DNA from: Kushneria konosiri
GTDB taxonomy: Bacteria; Pseudomonadota; Gammaproteobacteria; Pseudomonadales; Halomonadaceae
Direction: 5' to 3'
NCBI RefSeq assembly: GCF_002155145.1
Contig: NZ_CP021323.1
Span: forward strand, 1,426,001 to 1,490,000
DNA: 64,000 nucleotides
The notes below the pieces were generated by a model that was not told where the DNA came from, ran no database searches, and saw only the letters and a program-made list of their open reading frames with translations. This document shows, in pieces, positions 43,028 to 52,738 of the stretch. The translations under genes and the position numbers were made by a program. The stretch's first letter is position 1; every line of letters starts with the position of its first letter.

Positions 43028-43954
43028 ATGAAACGTCCTGACTTTGTCACCCTTCGTCTGTTTGTGGCGATTGCCGATGAGCGCAGCCTGACCCGGGCGG
43101 CCGAACGCGAGCATCTGGCGCTGGCGGCGGTGAGCAAGCGCATCAGCGATCTGGAAGACCAGACCGGTATTTCGCTGCTCTATCGCCGCCCACGAGGCAT
43201 CGAGCTGACGCCGGCAGGCCATGCCTTTTTACATCACGCCCGGCTGATTATGACCGGACTTTCGCGGCTGGATGCCGACATGAGCGAATATCGCGTGGGC
43301 ATCAAGGGGCATGTTCGCCTGCATGCCAATACCTCCTCGGTCATTGAATTCCTGCCGGATGACCTGGGCGATTTCATGAACCGCTTTCCACAGATCCGCA
43401 TCGACATGAAGGAGCGCCTGAGTCACGAGATCGTGGCCGCCGTGCGTGATGGGCTGGCCGATATTGGTCTTTACGCCGGGCATGTGTCGGCCGAGGGGCT
43501 CGAGGCCCGCCTGTGGCGGCGCGACCGACTGGTGCTGGTGGTGCCGCAGGCACACCCGCTGGCTGAAACACCCTCGGTGGCGCTTGAGCAGGCGCTGGAC
43601 AACGACTTCATCGGGCTTGAGCAGGATGCCTCGCTGCAGGCGCTGCTGCAGGATGGCGCGCGCCGCTTTGACCGCCCGCTGCGCATGCGCATTCAGGTAC
43701 GCAGCTTTGAGGGCATCTGTCGCATGATCGATCGGGGCATGGGGATTGGGGTATTGCCCCTGCGGGCGGTCAATGCCGAACGCCATGGTCTTCGGCTGGC
43801 CACGATCCCGCTGACGGATGGCTGGGCGCTGCGTGAGCTGCACCTGGTGGTGCGCGATCAGGAGGCGCTTGCGGTTCCCGCCCGACAGCTGATGGATCAC
43901 CTGCTGCGCTGCGGCGAGCGCGATCCCGGCGATTCACCGCCCGCTCTCTCCTGA
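43028..43954 (+). CDS. LysR family transcriptional regulator
   Basis: A 308-residue LysR regulator with an N-terminal helix-turn-helix (TLRLFVAIADERSLTRAAEREHLALAAVSKRISDLEDQTGISLLYR) and a C-terminal periplasmic-binding-like effector domain. It diverges from the CoA-transferase/lyase operon across a 137-bp gap and is followed by the symporter and hydratase genes, so it probably controls both sides. The start ATG follows GGGAG; one four codons earlier is also possible. Confidence 0.9.
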   Translation: MKRPDFVTLRLFVAIADERSLTRAAEREHLALAAVSKRISDLEDQTGISLLYRRPRGIELTPAGHAFLHHARLIMTGLSRLDADMSEYRVGIKGHVRLHANTSSVIEFLPDDLGDFMNRFPQIRIDMKERLSHEIVAAVRDGLADIGLYAGHVSAEGLEARLWRRDRLVLVVPQAHPLAETPSVALEQALDNDFIGLEQDASLQALLQDGARRFDRPLRMRIQVRSFEGICRMIDRGMGIGVLPLRAVNAERHGLRLATIPLTDGWALRELHLVVRDQEALAVPARQLMDHLLRCGERDPGDSPPALS

Positions 43955-44104
43955 CGAGCTGCGACCAACGTCCTGGCGCTTCGCCGATGGCGAAGTCGTG
44001 CTTGTTCAATCATCAATATCCATCGACCGTGAGGGCTCTATAGAGTCTTCCATGACCCCTTGTCCGCCGCGCACGCGGCGGCCGATCAACCGGGAGAGCA
44101 TCTC

Positions 44105-44380
44105 ATGAAACCCAGAATGTCCGAACCCGTGCGCAAACGGCGCGTCTGGATAGGCTTTATTGTCCTGTTTGTTCTCATCAACCCCTGGTACTTCGCCAGT
44201 GATGCCGGCTCGACAAGGCTCATGGGCATCCCGCTGTGGGCGCTGATGATTCTTGGTGCGTCACTGGCACTGTCGATCTTCATTACCTGGACGATCAATA
44301 CCCAGTGGCGTACCGACAGCGATGAACGCTATGGCGGCAATGACCACAGCGACGGCATTCGCCGTGACGAGGAGGTATAA
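44105..44380 (+). CDS. DUF3311-type small membrane subunit of a sodium:solute symporter
   Basis: A 91-residue protein with two membrane helices (VWIGFIVLFVLINPWYFAS and IPLWALMILGASLALSIFITWTI) and a charged C-terminal tail. Small DUF3311/DUF485-like proteins usually precede the gene of a sodium:solute symporter and are needed for its stability. Here it is separated from the symporter by just 2 bases, which supports that role. GGGAG precedes the ATG. Confidence 0.83.
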   Translation: MKPRMSEPVRKRRVWIGFIVLFVLINPWYFASDAGSTRLMGIPLWALMILGASLALSIFITWTINTQWRTDSDERYGGNDHSDGIRRDEEV

Positions 44381-44382
44381 CC

Positions 44383-45882
44383 ATGGAAGTCGAACTGGCG
44401 TTCAGTGGCTGGTCGGGCATTTTCGTGCTGGTGATGTATGGCGTGTTGATGCTGGGGGTAGGGGTCTTTGCCTTCCTGCGCAATCGCGGCATGCGCGAAA
44501 GCCTGGATGAGTACTACTTGGGCGGGCGAGGCCTTGGGGTCATGGTGCTCTTTTTCACCTTCTTTGCGACCCAGTACAGCGGTAACACCGTCATTGGCTA
44601 TCCGCCGACGGCCTATCGCATGGGCTATCAGTACCTGGTGTCGGTACCGTTTTTCATCATGATCATCATGGTGTATCTCTTCTTTGCTCCGCGTCTGTAC
44701 GCCCTGGGCCGGCGGTTTTCGCTGCTGACACCGGTGGACTGGATCGAGCTGCGCTTTCGCTCCAAAAAGGTGTCGGTTCTGGCCGCCATCCTGATGCTTT
44801 ATGGTCTGGCCAACTATCTGCTCGAGCAGTTCGTGGCGATCGGGCAGGGGGTGTCGGGGCTGACCGGCGGCACCATTCCCTATCAGGTGGGCGTGATCTT
44901 TTTCATCGTCATCATGGTGGCCTACAGCTGGCTGGGGGGCATGCGTTCGGTCGCCTATACCGACACCATCCAGGGGCTGGCACTGCTGTTCGGGGTATTC
45001 ACGCTTTTGATTGGTTCGCTTTATTACTTCGGTGGCCTGCCGTCTGCTGCAGAGTACATGCAGGCCAATTCACCCGAAAAACTCAATCCGCCTGACGGTG
45101 CCGGTCTGATGCGCTGGTTCAGTCTGCTGGTGCTGGTCGGGATCGGGGCGGCGATCTATCCGCATGCGGTGCAGCGCATCTTCTCGGCGAAAAGCGAGGC
45201 CACACTCAAGCGCTCGTTCATTCGCATGGCTTATATGCCGTTTCTGACCGCCGGTGTGGTGTTCATGGTCGGCATCATCGGTATCGCGGCCTTCCCGGGG
45301 CTTTCCACCGCCGATTCCGAGCAGCTGGTCGGCATGATGGCCAACGCGCTCGCCAATCAGAACGCCTTTTTCTACTGGGCGATGGTGCTGCTGTTCGGGG
45401 GTGTGATTGCCGCGATTGTCTCGACTGCCGACTCGGTACTGCTGACGTTCTCCTCGATCATCTCCAACGATCTTTATGGTCGCTATATCAAGCCCGATGC
45501 CAGCGAGTATCAGAAGGTGCTGGCCGGCAAGCTGGTCGGACTGGTGGCCGTGGTCATCCTGATCGTGATCGCCTGGTATCCACCGGCCACGCTCTATCAG
45601 ATCTTCGTGCTCAAGTTTGAAGTGCTGATCCAGGTCGCCCCGGCGCTGATTCTGGGACTGTACTGGACGCGCCTGAACGCCCGCGCGGTCTTTATCGGCA
45701 TGCTGGCCGGTGCGGTCATGGCCGGGGTGTTTACCTTCCTGGGCTATCGGCCGCTGGGTATCTACAGCGGGCTGTGGGGGCTTTTGCTCAATACCGCGAT
45801 CTGTGTGGTGGGCACGCTGATGGCAGGCACCGATGCTGCCAGCCGCGAACATGCACGCAAGGTGATCGGTTTCGAGTATTGA
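44383..45882 (+). CDS. Sodium:solute symporter (SSS) family transporter
   Basis: A 499-residue protein with 13 predicted membrane segments, including DEYYLGGRGLGVMVLFFTFFATQYSGNTVIGYP and MVAYSWLGGMRSVAYTDTIQGLALL, matching the SSS family. It imports an organic solute with Na+; a carboxylate such as the substrate of the neighbouring enzymes is the best guess. It belongs to an operon with the DUF3311 gene before it and the hydratase gene after it. Confidence 0.88.
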   Translation: MEVELAFSGWSGIFVLVMYGVLMLGVGVFAFLRNRGMRESLDEYYLGGRGLGVMVLFFTFFATQYSGNTVIGYPPTAYRMGYQYLVSVPFFIMIIMVYLFFAPRLYALGRRFSLLTPVDWIELRFRSKKVSVLAAILMLYGLANYLLEQFVAIGQGVSGLTGGTIPYQVGVIFFIVIMVAYSWLGGMRSVAYTDTIQGLALLFGVFTLLIGSLYYFGGLPSAAEYMQANSPEKLNPPDGAGLMRWFSLLVLVGIGAAIYPHAVQRIFSAKSEATLKRSFIRMAYMPFLTAGVVFMVGIIGIAAFPGLSTADSEQLVGMMANALANQNAFFYWAMVLLFGGVIAAIVSTADSVLLTFSSIISNDLYGRYIKPDASEYQKVLAGKLVGLVAVVILIVIAWYPPATLYQIFVLKFEVLIQVAPALILGLYWTRLNARAVFIGMLAGAVMAGVFTFLGYRPLGIYSGLWGLLLNTAICVVGTLMAGTDAASREHARKVIGFEY

Positions 45883-45943
45883 GCCTGATCTAGGTCATCC
45901 GTGAGGGCATATGCCCCGGCAACGGAATGAGGAGAACAGAACA

Positions 45944-47890
45944 ATGACACGCACACTGAGTCGCAAGCTGATCGATGATCATCTGGTCTCGGGCCACCCA
46001 CAGCCGGGCGAGGAGATCGCCCTGCGCATCGATCAGGCGCTGTTGCAGGATGTTCTGGGCAGTCTGGTCATGCTGGAGCTGGAAGCGATGGGCGTCGAGC
46101 GGGTCGTGACCTCGCCCAGCGTGCAGTACGTTGATCACGCCCTGGTGCAGGCCGATGGCATCAATGCCGAGGCGCATCTGTTTCTGGAGCGCGCCTGTCA
46201 GCGTCTGGGGGTGATCTACAGCGGCCCGGGCAATGGCATCAGCCACCCGGTTCATATGGAGTACTTCGGTAGGCCCGGCGAGACGCTGGCCGGCTGTGAC
46301 AGCCACACCACGGCCGCCGGCGCGCTGGGAATGCTGGCGATCGGTGCCGGCGGCATCGAGATTGCCCAGGCCATGGCAGGAGAGCCGCTCTACATCACCA
46401 TGCCAGAAGTAATGGGCGTTTATCTGGAGGGCACGCTGCCCGACTGGGTCAGTGCTCGTGACGTGGTGCTGGAACTGCTGCGTCGTCATGGGGTGGCCGG
46501 GGCCAAGAACTGCATTCTCGAGTATTACGGTCCGGGTCTGGCCGGTCTGTCGGCGATGGACCGCCACGTCATGGCCAACATGGGCACCGAGATGGGCGCC
46601 ACCACCAGTGTCTTCCCCAGTGACGAGGCGGTGCTTGCCTTTTTAAAGGCGCGCGGTCGCGAGGCGGATTTTCGGGCGCTGGCCGCCGACGAGGGGTGTC
46701 AGTACGACCGTCATGAGCATATTGACCTGTCACGTCTTGAGCCGCTGATCGCTCGCCCCTCGAGCCCGGATAACGTGGTGCCGGTTAGCGAAGCGGCCGG
46801 CGAGCCGCTCTATCAGGCCTATATCGGCTCCTCGGGTTGCCCCGGCTATCGCGACTTTGCCATCACCGCCGACATCGTGCGTGGTCAGATGGTGGCGCCG
46901 GGCGTATCGCTGGACATCAACCCGTCGAGTCGTCAGGTGCTGGCGACCCTGACGCGTGAAGGATATCTGGGCGATCTGATTCAGGCCGGCGCGCGCCTTC
47001 ATCAGGCCGGTTGTAACGGCTGCATCGGCATGGGCCAGGCCCCGGCTGCCGGGCGCAACAGCCTGCGCACCGTGCCGCGCAACTTTCCCGGGCGCTCCGG
47101 CACGCGGGAAGACAGCGTCTTTTTATGCAGCGCTGAAACGGCGGCGGCCTCGGCGCTGGCGGGCGTGATTACCGATCCGCGCACGCTGGGGCGTCCGGCA
47201 CCTCGCATAAACGAGCCTGATGAGATGGTGGTCGACCCGCGCATGTTCGTGACTCCGCCCGAGACCAGCGCAACGCGCCCCGCCATGCTGGCCACCACCC
47301 ACACGCCGGCCCTGCCGGAGCTGGCGCCGCTGTCAGCACGCATCGAGGCGCCGGTGCTTTTAAGAGTCGGTGACAATATCTCCACCGATGACATCATGCC
47401 CGCCGGTAATCGGGTGCTGCCGTTGTGGAGTGACGTGCCGGCCTCGGCCGCCTTCACCTTTGAGGCGGTGGACCGCGGCTATGCCGAGCGTGCCGGCGCC
47501 AGCTCCTCAGGGCATGTCATCGTGGCCGGTCATAATTACGGGCAGGGCTCGAGCCGTGAAAACGCCGCGCTGGTGCCGCGCTATCTCGGTCTTGAGGTGG
47601 TGATCGCCAAAAGCTTTGCGCGGATTCACTGGCAGAATCTGGTGGGCTTTGGCGTGCTGCCGCTCACATTAAGCGATGACGCTGATCATCAGCGTCTGAT
47701 GGACAGCGACCGTGTGATCATCGAATCCCCCGGCGAACAGATCGAGCAGGGTGCCACCGTTGAGGCGTCCTTGAGTGATGGCACGACCGTGACGCTTGAG
47801 CATCAGCTGAGTGCGCGTCAGCGCGACATCTTGAAGGCGGGTGGGGTCATCAACCATCTCAGGAGGAAGCGAGAAGAACCCCAGGGCTGA
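45944..47890 (+). CDS. Aconitase-family hydratase (single-chain, about 650 residues)
   Basis: A 648-residue [4Fe-4S] hydro-lyase. The cluster ligands are Cys118 in LAGCDSHTT and a CNGC pair near residues 357-360 (AGCNGCIGMGQAP). The C-terminal swivel domain carries ISTDDIMPAG and GHNYGQGSSRENAAL. It is shorter than AcnA or AcnB and resembles the Aquifex-type/homoaconitase-like group. Because it is linked to a LysR, a symporter, a CoA-transferase and a lyase, it may hydrate citraconate or a related acid instead of aconitate. Confidence 0.8.
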   Translation: MTRTLSRKLIDDHLVSGHPQPGEEIALRIDQALLQDVLGSLVMLELEAMGVERVVTSPSVQYVDHALVQADGINAEAHLFLERACQRLGVIYSGPGNGISHPVHMEYFGRPGETLAGCDSHTTAAGALGMLAIGAGGIEIAQAMAGEPLYITMPEVMGVYLEGTLPDWVSARDVVLELLRRHGVAGAKNCILEYYGPGLAGLSAMDRHVMANMGTEMGATTSVFPSDEAVLAFLKARGREADFRALAADEGCQYDRHEHIDLSRLEPLIARPSSPDNVVPVSEAAGEPLYQAYIGSSGCPGYRDFAITADIVRGQMVAPGVSLDINPSSRQVLATLTREGYLGDLIQAGARLHQAGCNGCIGMGQAPAAGRNSLRTVPRNFPGRSGTREDSVFLCSAETAAASALAGVITDPRTLGRPAPRINEPDEMVVDPRMFVTPPETSATRPAMLATTHTPALPELAPLSARIEAPVLLRVGDNISTDDIMPAGNRVLPLWSDVPASAAFTFEAVDRGYAERAGASSSGHVIVAGHNYGQGSSRENAALVPRYLGLEVVIAKSFARIHWQNLVGFGVLPLTLSDDADHQRLMDSDRVIIESPGEQIEQGATVEASLSDGTTVTLEHQLSARQRDILKAGGVINHLRRKREEPQG

Positions 47891-47910
47891 CCCACCGGTC
47901 AGGAGAGAGA

Positions 47911-47948
47911 AAAAAAGCGGGTGTTTCACATGAAACACCCGCTTTTTT
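47911..47948. terminator. Intrinsic terminator whose stem contains parS-like site 4
   Basis: An 18-bp perfect stem (AAAAAAGCGGGTGTTTCA with its complement) with a CA loop ends in six T on both strands, so it terminates the hydratase gene and the convergent GNAT gene. Inside it, 47922-47937 reads TGTTTCACATGAAACA, one base from the parS consensus (A for G at position 9). Confidence 0.93.
47922..47937. promoter_or_regulatory. parS-like ParB-binding site 4 (one mismatch)
   Basis: Fifteen of sixteen bases of the parS consensus are kept. The central CG is CA, which breaks the exact dyad at the centre only. Whether ParB still binds is uncertain. Confidence 0.6.
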
Positions 47949-47958
47949 GAGGCCCGAC

Positions 47959-48501
47959 TCAGGTCAGGATTTTCTCAAGCACTGCAAAGCGCAGGTCATC
48001 GCGCTTTGGTGTGCCAAAGCGTTCATCGCCGTAGGGAAAGGGCAGATACTCGCCGGTGCGATGGTAGCCGCGACGTTCATACCAGGCGATCAGCTCCAGC
48101 CGGACATCGATGACGGTCATGCGCAGCCGCTCAAGACCCAGCTCCTCGCGGGTCGTCCGTTCCGCCTCGGCCAGCACGGCCTGACCGATGCCGTGACCCT
48201 GCAGCCAGGGGCGCACGGCAAACATGCCGAAATAGCCGGCCTCCCCATCACGGGCCACGTGGGCGCAGGCCACCAGTTCGTGAGTGCTGTCGCCCGGGCG
48301 CTCGGCAATGATGATATGGCTGTCAGGACGCTCGATGTCGGCACGCAGCACCTCGGGGGCGATGCGCTCGCCCTCGAGCAGGTCGGCTTCCGTGGTCCAG
48401 CCGCTACGACTGGACTCGCCCCGATAGGCCGAGGTCACAAGGCTCGTCAGCGCTGCCACATCGCGTGCAGTGGCTCGGCGAAAACGGATCGTGCTGCTCA
48501 T
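47959..48501 (-). CDS. GNAT family N-acetyltransferase
   Basis: A 180-residue single-domain GNAT: RATARDVAALTSLVTSAYRGE, FGMFAVRPWLQGHGIGQAVLAEAE (acetyl-CoA loop) and LIAWYERRGYHRTGEY. The substrate is unknown. Its ATG overlaps the stop of glyS by 4 bases (ATGA), so it is translated as the third gene of the glyQ-glyS transcript. Confidence 0.87.
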   Translation of the reverse strand: MSSTIRFRRATARDVAALTSLVTSAYRGESSRSGWTTEADLLEGERIAPEVLRADIERPDSHIIIAERPGDSTHELVACAHVARDGEAGYFGMFAVRPWLQGHGIGQAVLAEAERTTREELGLERLRMTVIDVRLELIAWYERRGYHRTGEYLPFPYGDERFGTPKRDDLRFAVLEKILT

Positions 48502-50612
48502 GACTGACCCAGCAGCGCGATATCGGCGACTTCGAGGAAGAGCCCCTGCAGACCGGCCAGCAGCGCCAGACGATTGCGCCTGAGCGCTTCGTCATCGCTC
48601 ATCACCATGACCTGATCAAAGAACGCATCGACCGGCGCCTTGAGTTCGGCCAGCGCGTCCAGCGCACTGGCATAGTCGCGTTGGGCGATCAGCGGCGCGG
48701 TCTCGTCACGTTTTCTGGAGACGGCTTCAAACAGCGCCTGCTCGGCGGGTTCCGCCAGATGGGCAGCCTCAACCTCGGCAGGAACGTCCCCCGACTGTTT
48801 GGCCAGAATATTGGCCACGCGCTTGTTGGCCGCGGCCAGCGCCTGGGCTTCCTCGCGATGAGTAAAGGCATGGACGGCGCGCAGGCGTCGCTCGAAATCA
48901 AACGGACGCGTGACGGGGCGGGCACGCACGGCCAGATAGGTCTCGGCGCTCATGCCGGCTTCCAGTGCCCAGGCACGGAAGCGGTCCAGCATGTAGTCCT
49001 GCACTTCATCGACCAGTGCCGTGACGTCGGTCACGCTTTCGTGCTGGCCGGCAGCGACGGTCAGAAGCTCGCGTAGATCGAGATCCAGCTCGGCCTTGAC
49101 CATGATGCTGATCACACCGATGGCGGCGCGACGCAGGGCAAAGGGGTCCCGCGTGCCGGTGGGGCGCTGGCCGATGGCAAAGATGCCGGTCAGGGTATCG
49201 AGACGATCGGCGATGGCCAGGGCCTGACCGGTCGGTCCGGAGGGGACTTCGTCGCCGGCAAAGCGGGGCAGATACTGCTGATAGACGGCGCTGGCGACGG
49301 CTTCGTCTTCACCATCAAAGCGCGCGTAGTAGGCGCCCATGATGCCCTGCAGTTCCGGGAACTCGAGCACCATTTCAGTGACCAGATCGCACTTGGCAAG
49401 CGTTGCCGCTCGGCCGGCCTGGTCACTGTTGCCGCCCAGCCTTTCGGCGATGGTGCGTGACAGAACCTCGATCCGGGCACTCTTGTCGGCCAGCGTCCCC
49501 AGCTTTTGCTGGAAAACCACGCTTTTAAGCTGTTCGATGCGAGCCGAGAGCGGCCGTTTGCGATCGGTTTCAAAGAAAAACGCTGCATCGGCCAGGCGCG
49601 GACGGATGACGCGCTCGTTGCCCTCGATGACCTGACGCGGATCGCGGCTTTCAATGTTGCTGACAGTGATGAACGCCGGAATCAGGTTGTCCTGCTCATC
49701 CAGCAGGTGGAAGTACTTCTGGTTGGCCTTCATCGATGAGATCAGGCATTCGGCCGGCACCTCCAGAAAGCGCTCGTCAAAGCGCCCGGTCAGCGCCACC
49801 GGCCATTCAACCAGACCCGTGACCTCATCCAGCAGGGTGTCTTCGATGACCGCTTTGGCACCGAGTGCGCGGGCCTGCTCGCGAACCTGCTCGACGATCA
49901 GGCTGCGCCGCCTGACCATATCGACGATCACGTAACCCGGGTTTTCGAGTCTTTCGACATACTCATCGGCATGAGCCAGCTCGATGGGCTGGTTGTAATG
50001 ATAGCGGTGGCCGCGGGTGGTCCGCCCGGACTCAAGCCCCAGCAGTTCACACGGGACGACCTCTTCACCGTAGAGCATCACCAGCCAGTGCACCGGACGC
50101 GAGAATTCCACTCGCGAGGCGCCCCAGCGCATGCGCTTGGGCACCGGCAGAGCGTCGACGGCGCGGCGCACGATGTCAGGCAGAAGCGCCGTGGTGGCTT
50201 CCCCCGGCTGAGTATAGCGATGGCCCAGGCGCTCGCCCTTGTCGGTTTCAAGGCGCGAGAGCTCGCTCACATCCAGACCCAGCGAGCCGGCAAAGCCCTG
50301 GGCGGCCTTCGTCGGGTGGCCTTCCTTGTCAAAGGCGGCTGCCACGGCCGGGCCAAGACGCTCGATCTGTTGATCGGGCTGGTATTCGGCCAGACGGGTG
50401 ATGCTCACGGCCAGACGACGTGGCGTGGCCAGCGGCAGGACTTCGCCGTACCCAACGCCGGCATCCTGCAGGCCGTTTTTGACGCCCAGGGCCAGCGCGT
50501 CGACCAGCTCGGCCAGCGCGCCGGGGGGCAGCTCTTCACAGCCCAGTTCGATCAGAAGCGTGCGGGTGGAGGCCACGTCGTTGTTGGAGGCCATCGTATT
50601 GTCAAAAGCCAT
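48498..50612 (-). CDS. glyS: Glycine--tRNA ligase beta subunit
   Basis: A 704-residue protein with the bacterial GlyRS beta-chain hallmarks: TLLIELGCEELPPGAL, the conserved LPKRMRWG, ECLISSMKANQKYFHLLD, IPAFITVSNIES, GNERVIRPRLADAAFFFETD and the anticodon-domain FDFERRLRAVHAF. It works with GlyQ in an alpha2-beta2 enzyme. The start ATG overlaps the glyQ stop by one base (TGATG) and has GGAAG upstream. In Pseudomonas glyQS lies close to oriC. Confidence 0.95.
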   Translation of the reverse strand: MAFDNTMASNNDVASTRTLLIELGCEELPPGALAELVDALALGVKNGLQDAGVGYGEVLPLATPRRLAVSITRLAEYQPDQQIERLGPAVAAAFDKEGHPTKAAQGFAGSLGLDVSELSRLETDKGERLGHRYTQPGEATTALLPDIVRRAVDALPVPKRMRWGASRVEFSRPVHWLVMLYGEEVVPCELLGLESGRTTRGHRYHYNQPIELAHADEYVERLENPGYVIVDMVRRRSLIVEQVREQARALGAKAVIEDTLLDEVTGLVEWPVALTGRFDERFLEVPAECLISSMKANQKYFHLLDEQDNLIPAFITVSNIESRDPRQVIEGNERVIRPRLADAAFFFETDRKRPLSARIEQLKSVVFQQKLGTLADKSARIEVLSRTIAERLGGNSDQAGRAATLAKCDLVTEMVLEFPELQGIMGAYYARFDGEDEAVASAVYQQYLPRFAGDEVPSGPTGQALAIADRLDTLTGIFAIGQRPTGTRDPFALRRAAIGVISIMVKAELDLDLRELLTVAAGQHESVTDVTALVDEVQDYMLDRFRAWALEAGMSAETYLAVRARPVTRPFDFERRLRAVHAFTHREEAQALAAANKRVANILAKQSGDVPAEVEAAHLAEPAEQALFEAVSRKRDETAPLIAQRDYASALDALAELKAPVDAFFDQVMVMSDDEALRRNRLALLAGLQGLFLEVADIALLGQS

Positions 50613-51574
50613 CAGATCGCTTCCTTCTGACCGAGGATTTCAGCACGCACTTCAGGCGAGGCCAGCGGGAAACCGGCCGCCTCGCGAGAGGCGTAATAGG
50701 CGTGGGCCACGTCACGGGCCAGCGTGCGCACGCGCAGGATATAGCGCTGACGCTCGGTCACCGAAATGGCGTGACGGGCATCGAGCAGGTTGAAGGTATG
50801 CGAGGCCTTGAGCGTTTTTTCATACGCCGGCAGCGGGAGGTTGGCCTCCAGCAGTGCCCTGCAGTCACGCTCGAAATGATCGAAATCGGCAAACAGCGTC
50901 GGCACATCGGCGTGTTCGAAGTTGTAGGTCGACTGCTCGCGCTCGTTTTGCAGGTAGACGTCACCGTAGGTCACGACCGACCCATCCGGGGCGCGGGTCC
51001 AGACCAGGTCATAGACGCTGTCGACATCCTGCAGGTACATGGCAATGCGCTCGAGCCCGTAGGTCAGCTCGCCCATGACCGGATAGCACTCGATGCCACC
51101 GGCCTGCTGGAAATAGGTGAACTGGGTCACTTCCATGCCGTTGAGCCAGATTTCCCAGCCCAGCCCCCAGGCGCCCAGCGTGGGCGATTCCCAATTGTCC
51201 TCGACAAAGCGGATGTCGTGGACGAGCGGGTCGAGCCCGAGATGGGCCAGCGAGCCCAGGTAGAGCGCCTGAAAGTTTTCCGGCGACGGCTTCATCACGA
51301 CCTGGAACTGGTAGTAATGCTGCAGACGGTTGGGGTTTTCCCCGTAGCGACCATCGGTCGGACGGCGCGATGGCTGCACATAGGCGGAGTTCCAGGACTC
51401 CGGGCCGATGGCGCGCAGGAAGGTAGCCGGGTGAAAGGTACCCGCGCCGACCTCCATATCCAGCGGCTGCATGATGACGCAACCCTGCTGCGCCCAGTAC
51501 TGTTGCAGGGCCAGAATCAGGCCCTGAAAGGTTTTTACGTCTGGCTTTGACGCATTCGTGGATGAAACCGTCAT
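50612..51574 (-). CDS. glyQ: Glycine--tRNA ligase alpha subunit
   Basis: A 320-residue protein with the catalytic alpha-chain sequence [53 protein letters not shown] and [21 protein letters not shown]. It makes glycyl-adenylate and charges tRNA-Gly. The ATG of [10 protein letters not shown] was chosen by comparison with family length; the ribosome-binding site is weak. Divergent from hldD. Confidence 0.95.
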   Translation of the reverse strand: MTVSSTNASKPDVKTFQGLILALQQYWAQQGCVIMQPLDMEVGAGTFHPATFLRAIGPESWNSAYVQPSRRPTDGRYGENPNRLQHYYQFQVVMKPSPENFQALYLGSLAHLGLDPLVHDIRFVEDNWESPTLGAWGLGWEIWLNGMEVTQFTYFQQAGGIECYPVMGELTYGLERIAMYLQDVDSVYDLVWTRAPDGSVVTYGDVYLQNEREQSTYNFEHADVPTLFADFDHFERDCRALLEANLPLPAYEKTLKASHTFNLLDARHAISVTERQRYILRVRTLARDVAHAYYASREAAGFPLASPEVRAEILGQKEAI

Positions 51575-51778
51575 CGGGGAACCACCGTTGGCCCATGAAT
51601 TCAATAGCCCACAAGTATACAATCAGCGCCATGCGGGTTATAGGGCTGTGTCGACTCGACAACGCCCGTGCCATGGCAGACAGGCCGGAAATGGCGTCCG
51701 CGGGACGCTACGCTTGTCACGAACCGACAGGCGCCTTCGGCGGCGCTGCCTTTCAAGTTCAAAGCAGGAGTACGTCTC

Positions 51779-52738
51779 ATGATCGTCGTTACCGGCGGTG
51801 CCGGCTTCATTGGCGCCAATCTGGTCAAGGCACTCAATGCGCGCGGCCGCGAGGATATTGTTGTCGTTGACGACATGACCGAGGGCACGAAGTTTCGCAA
51901 TCTGGCCGACTGTCAGATTCAGGACTACCTCGACAAGGATGACTTTCTCGAGCGGGTCCGACGTGATACCCGACTGCCGCGGATCGAGGCCATCTTCCAC
52001 GAAGGCGCCTGCTCGGCGACCACCGAGTGGAACGGCAAGTACATGCTGGAGAACAACTTCGAATACTCGAAGGTACTGCTCGAGTACTGCCAGACGCACC
52101 AGATTCCCTTTCTCTACGCCTCGTCCGCGGCGACCTATGGTGGCAGCGAGGTCTTTATCGAGGCGCGCGAGCACGAGAAGCCGCTCAACGTCTACGGCTA
52201 CTCCAAACTGCTCTTCGATCAGTACGTGCGTGCGCGATGGGATCAGCTGACCACCCAGGTGGTAGGCTTTCGCTACTTCAACGTCTATGGGCCGCGCGAG
52301 CAGCACAAGGACTCGATGGCCAGCGTGGCCTTTCATCACTACACCCAGGTGATGAACGGTGAAAACCCGAAGCTCTTCGGCGCTTATGATGGCTATGACG
52401 CCGGCATGCAGAGCCGTGACTTCATCCATGTCGATGACGTGGTGGATGTGAATCTGTGGTTTCTCGATCACCCCGACCGCTCCGGCATCTTCAACCTGGG
52501 CACCGGGCGCGCCGAGCCCTTCAAGACCATTGCCGAAACGGTGATTGAAATGACCGGGCGCGGCGAGATCGAGTTCATCGATTTCCCCGAGCACCTCAAG
52601 GGGCGCTATCAGAGCTACACCTGCGCCGATATCTCGCGTCTGCGCGAGGCGGGCTACGACCGGGAATTCCGCGGTCTGGCCCAGGGCGTCAGGGACTACA
52701 TGCACGCACTCGGTGTGACGGGGAACCGCGATTCGTGA
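51779..52738 (+). CDS. hldD: ADP-L-glycero-D-manno-heptose 6-epimerase
   Basis: A 319-residue short-chain dehydrogenase-type epimerase: [50 protein letters not shown] and [13 protein letters not shown] (Tyr/Lys pair) are diagnostic of HldD (RfaD). It makes the L-glycero form of ADP-heptose, the substrate of the inner-core heptosyltransferases. CAGGAG precedes the ATG. Its stop overlaps the start of waaF (GTGA). Confidence 0.94.
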   Translation: MIVVTGGAGFIGANLVKALNARGREDIVVVDDMTEGTKFRNLADCQIQDYLDKDDFLERVRRDTRLPRIEAIFHEGACSATTEWNGKYMLENNFEYSKVLLEYCQTHQIPFLYASSAATYGGSEVFIEAREHEKPLNVYGYSKLLFDQYVRARWDQLTTQVVGFRYFNVYGPREQHKDSMASVAFHHYTQVMNGENPKLFGAYDGYDAGMQSRDFIHVDDVVDVNLWFLDHPDRSGIFNLGTGRAEPFKTIAETVIEMTGRGEIEFIDFPEHLKGRYQSYTCADISRLREAGYDREFRGLAQGVRDYMHALGVTGNRDS

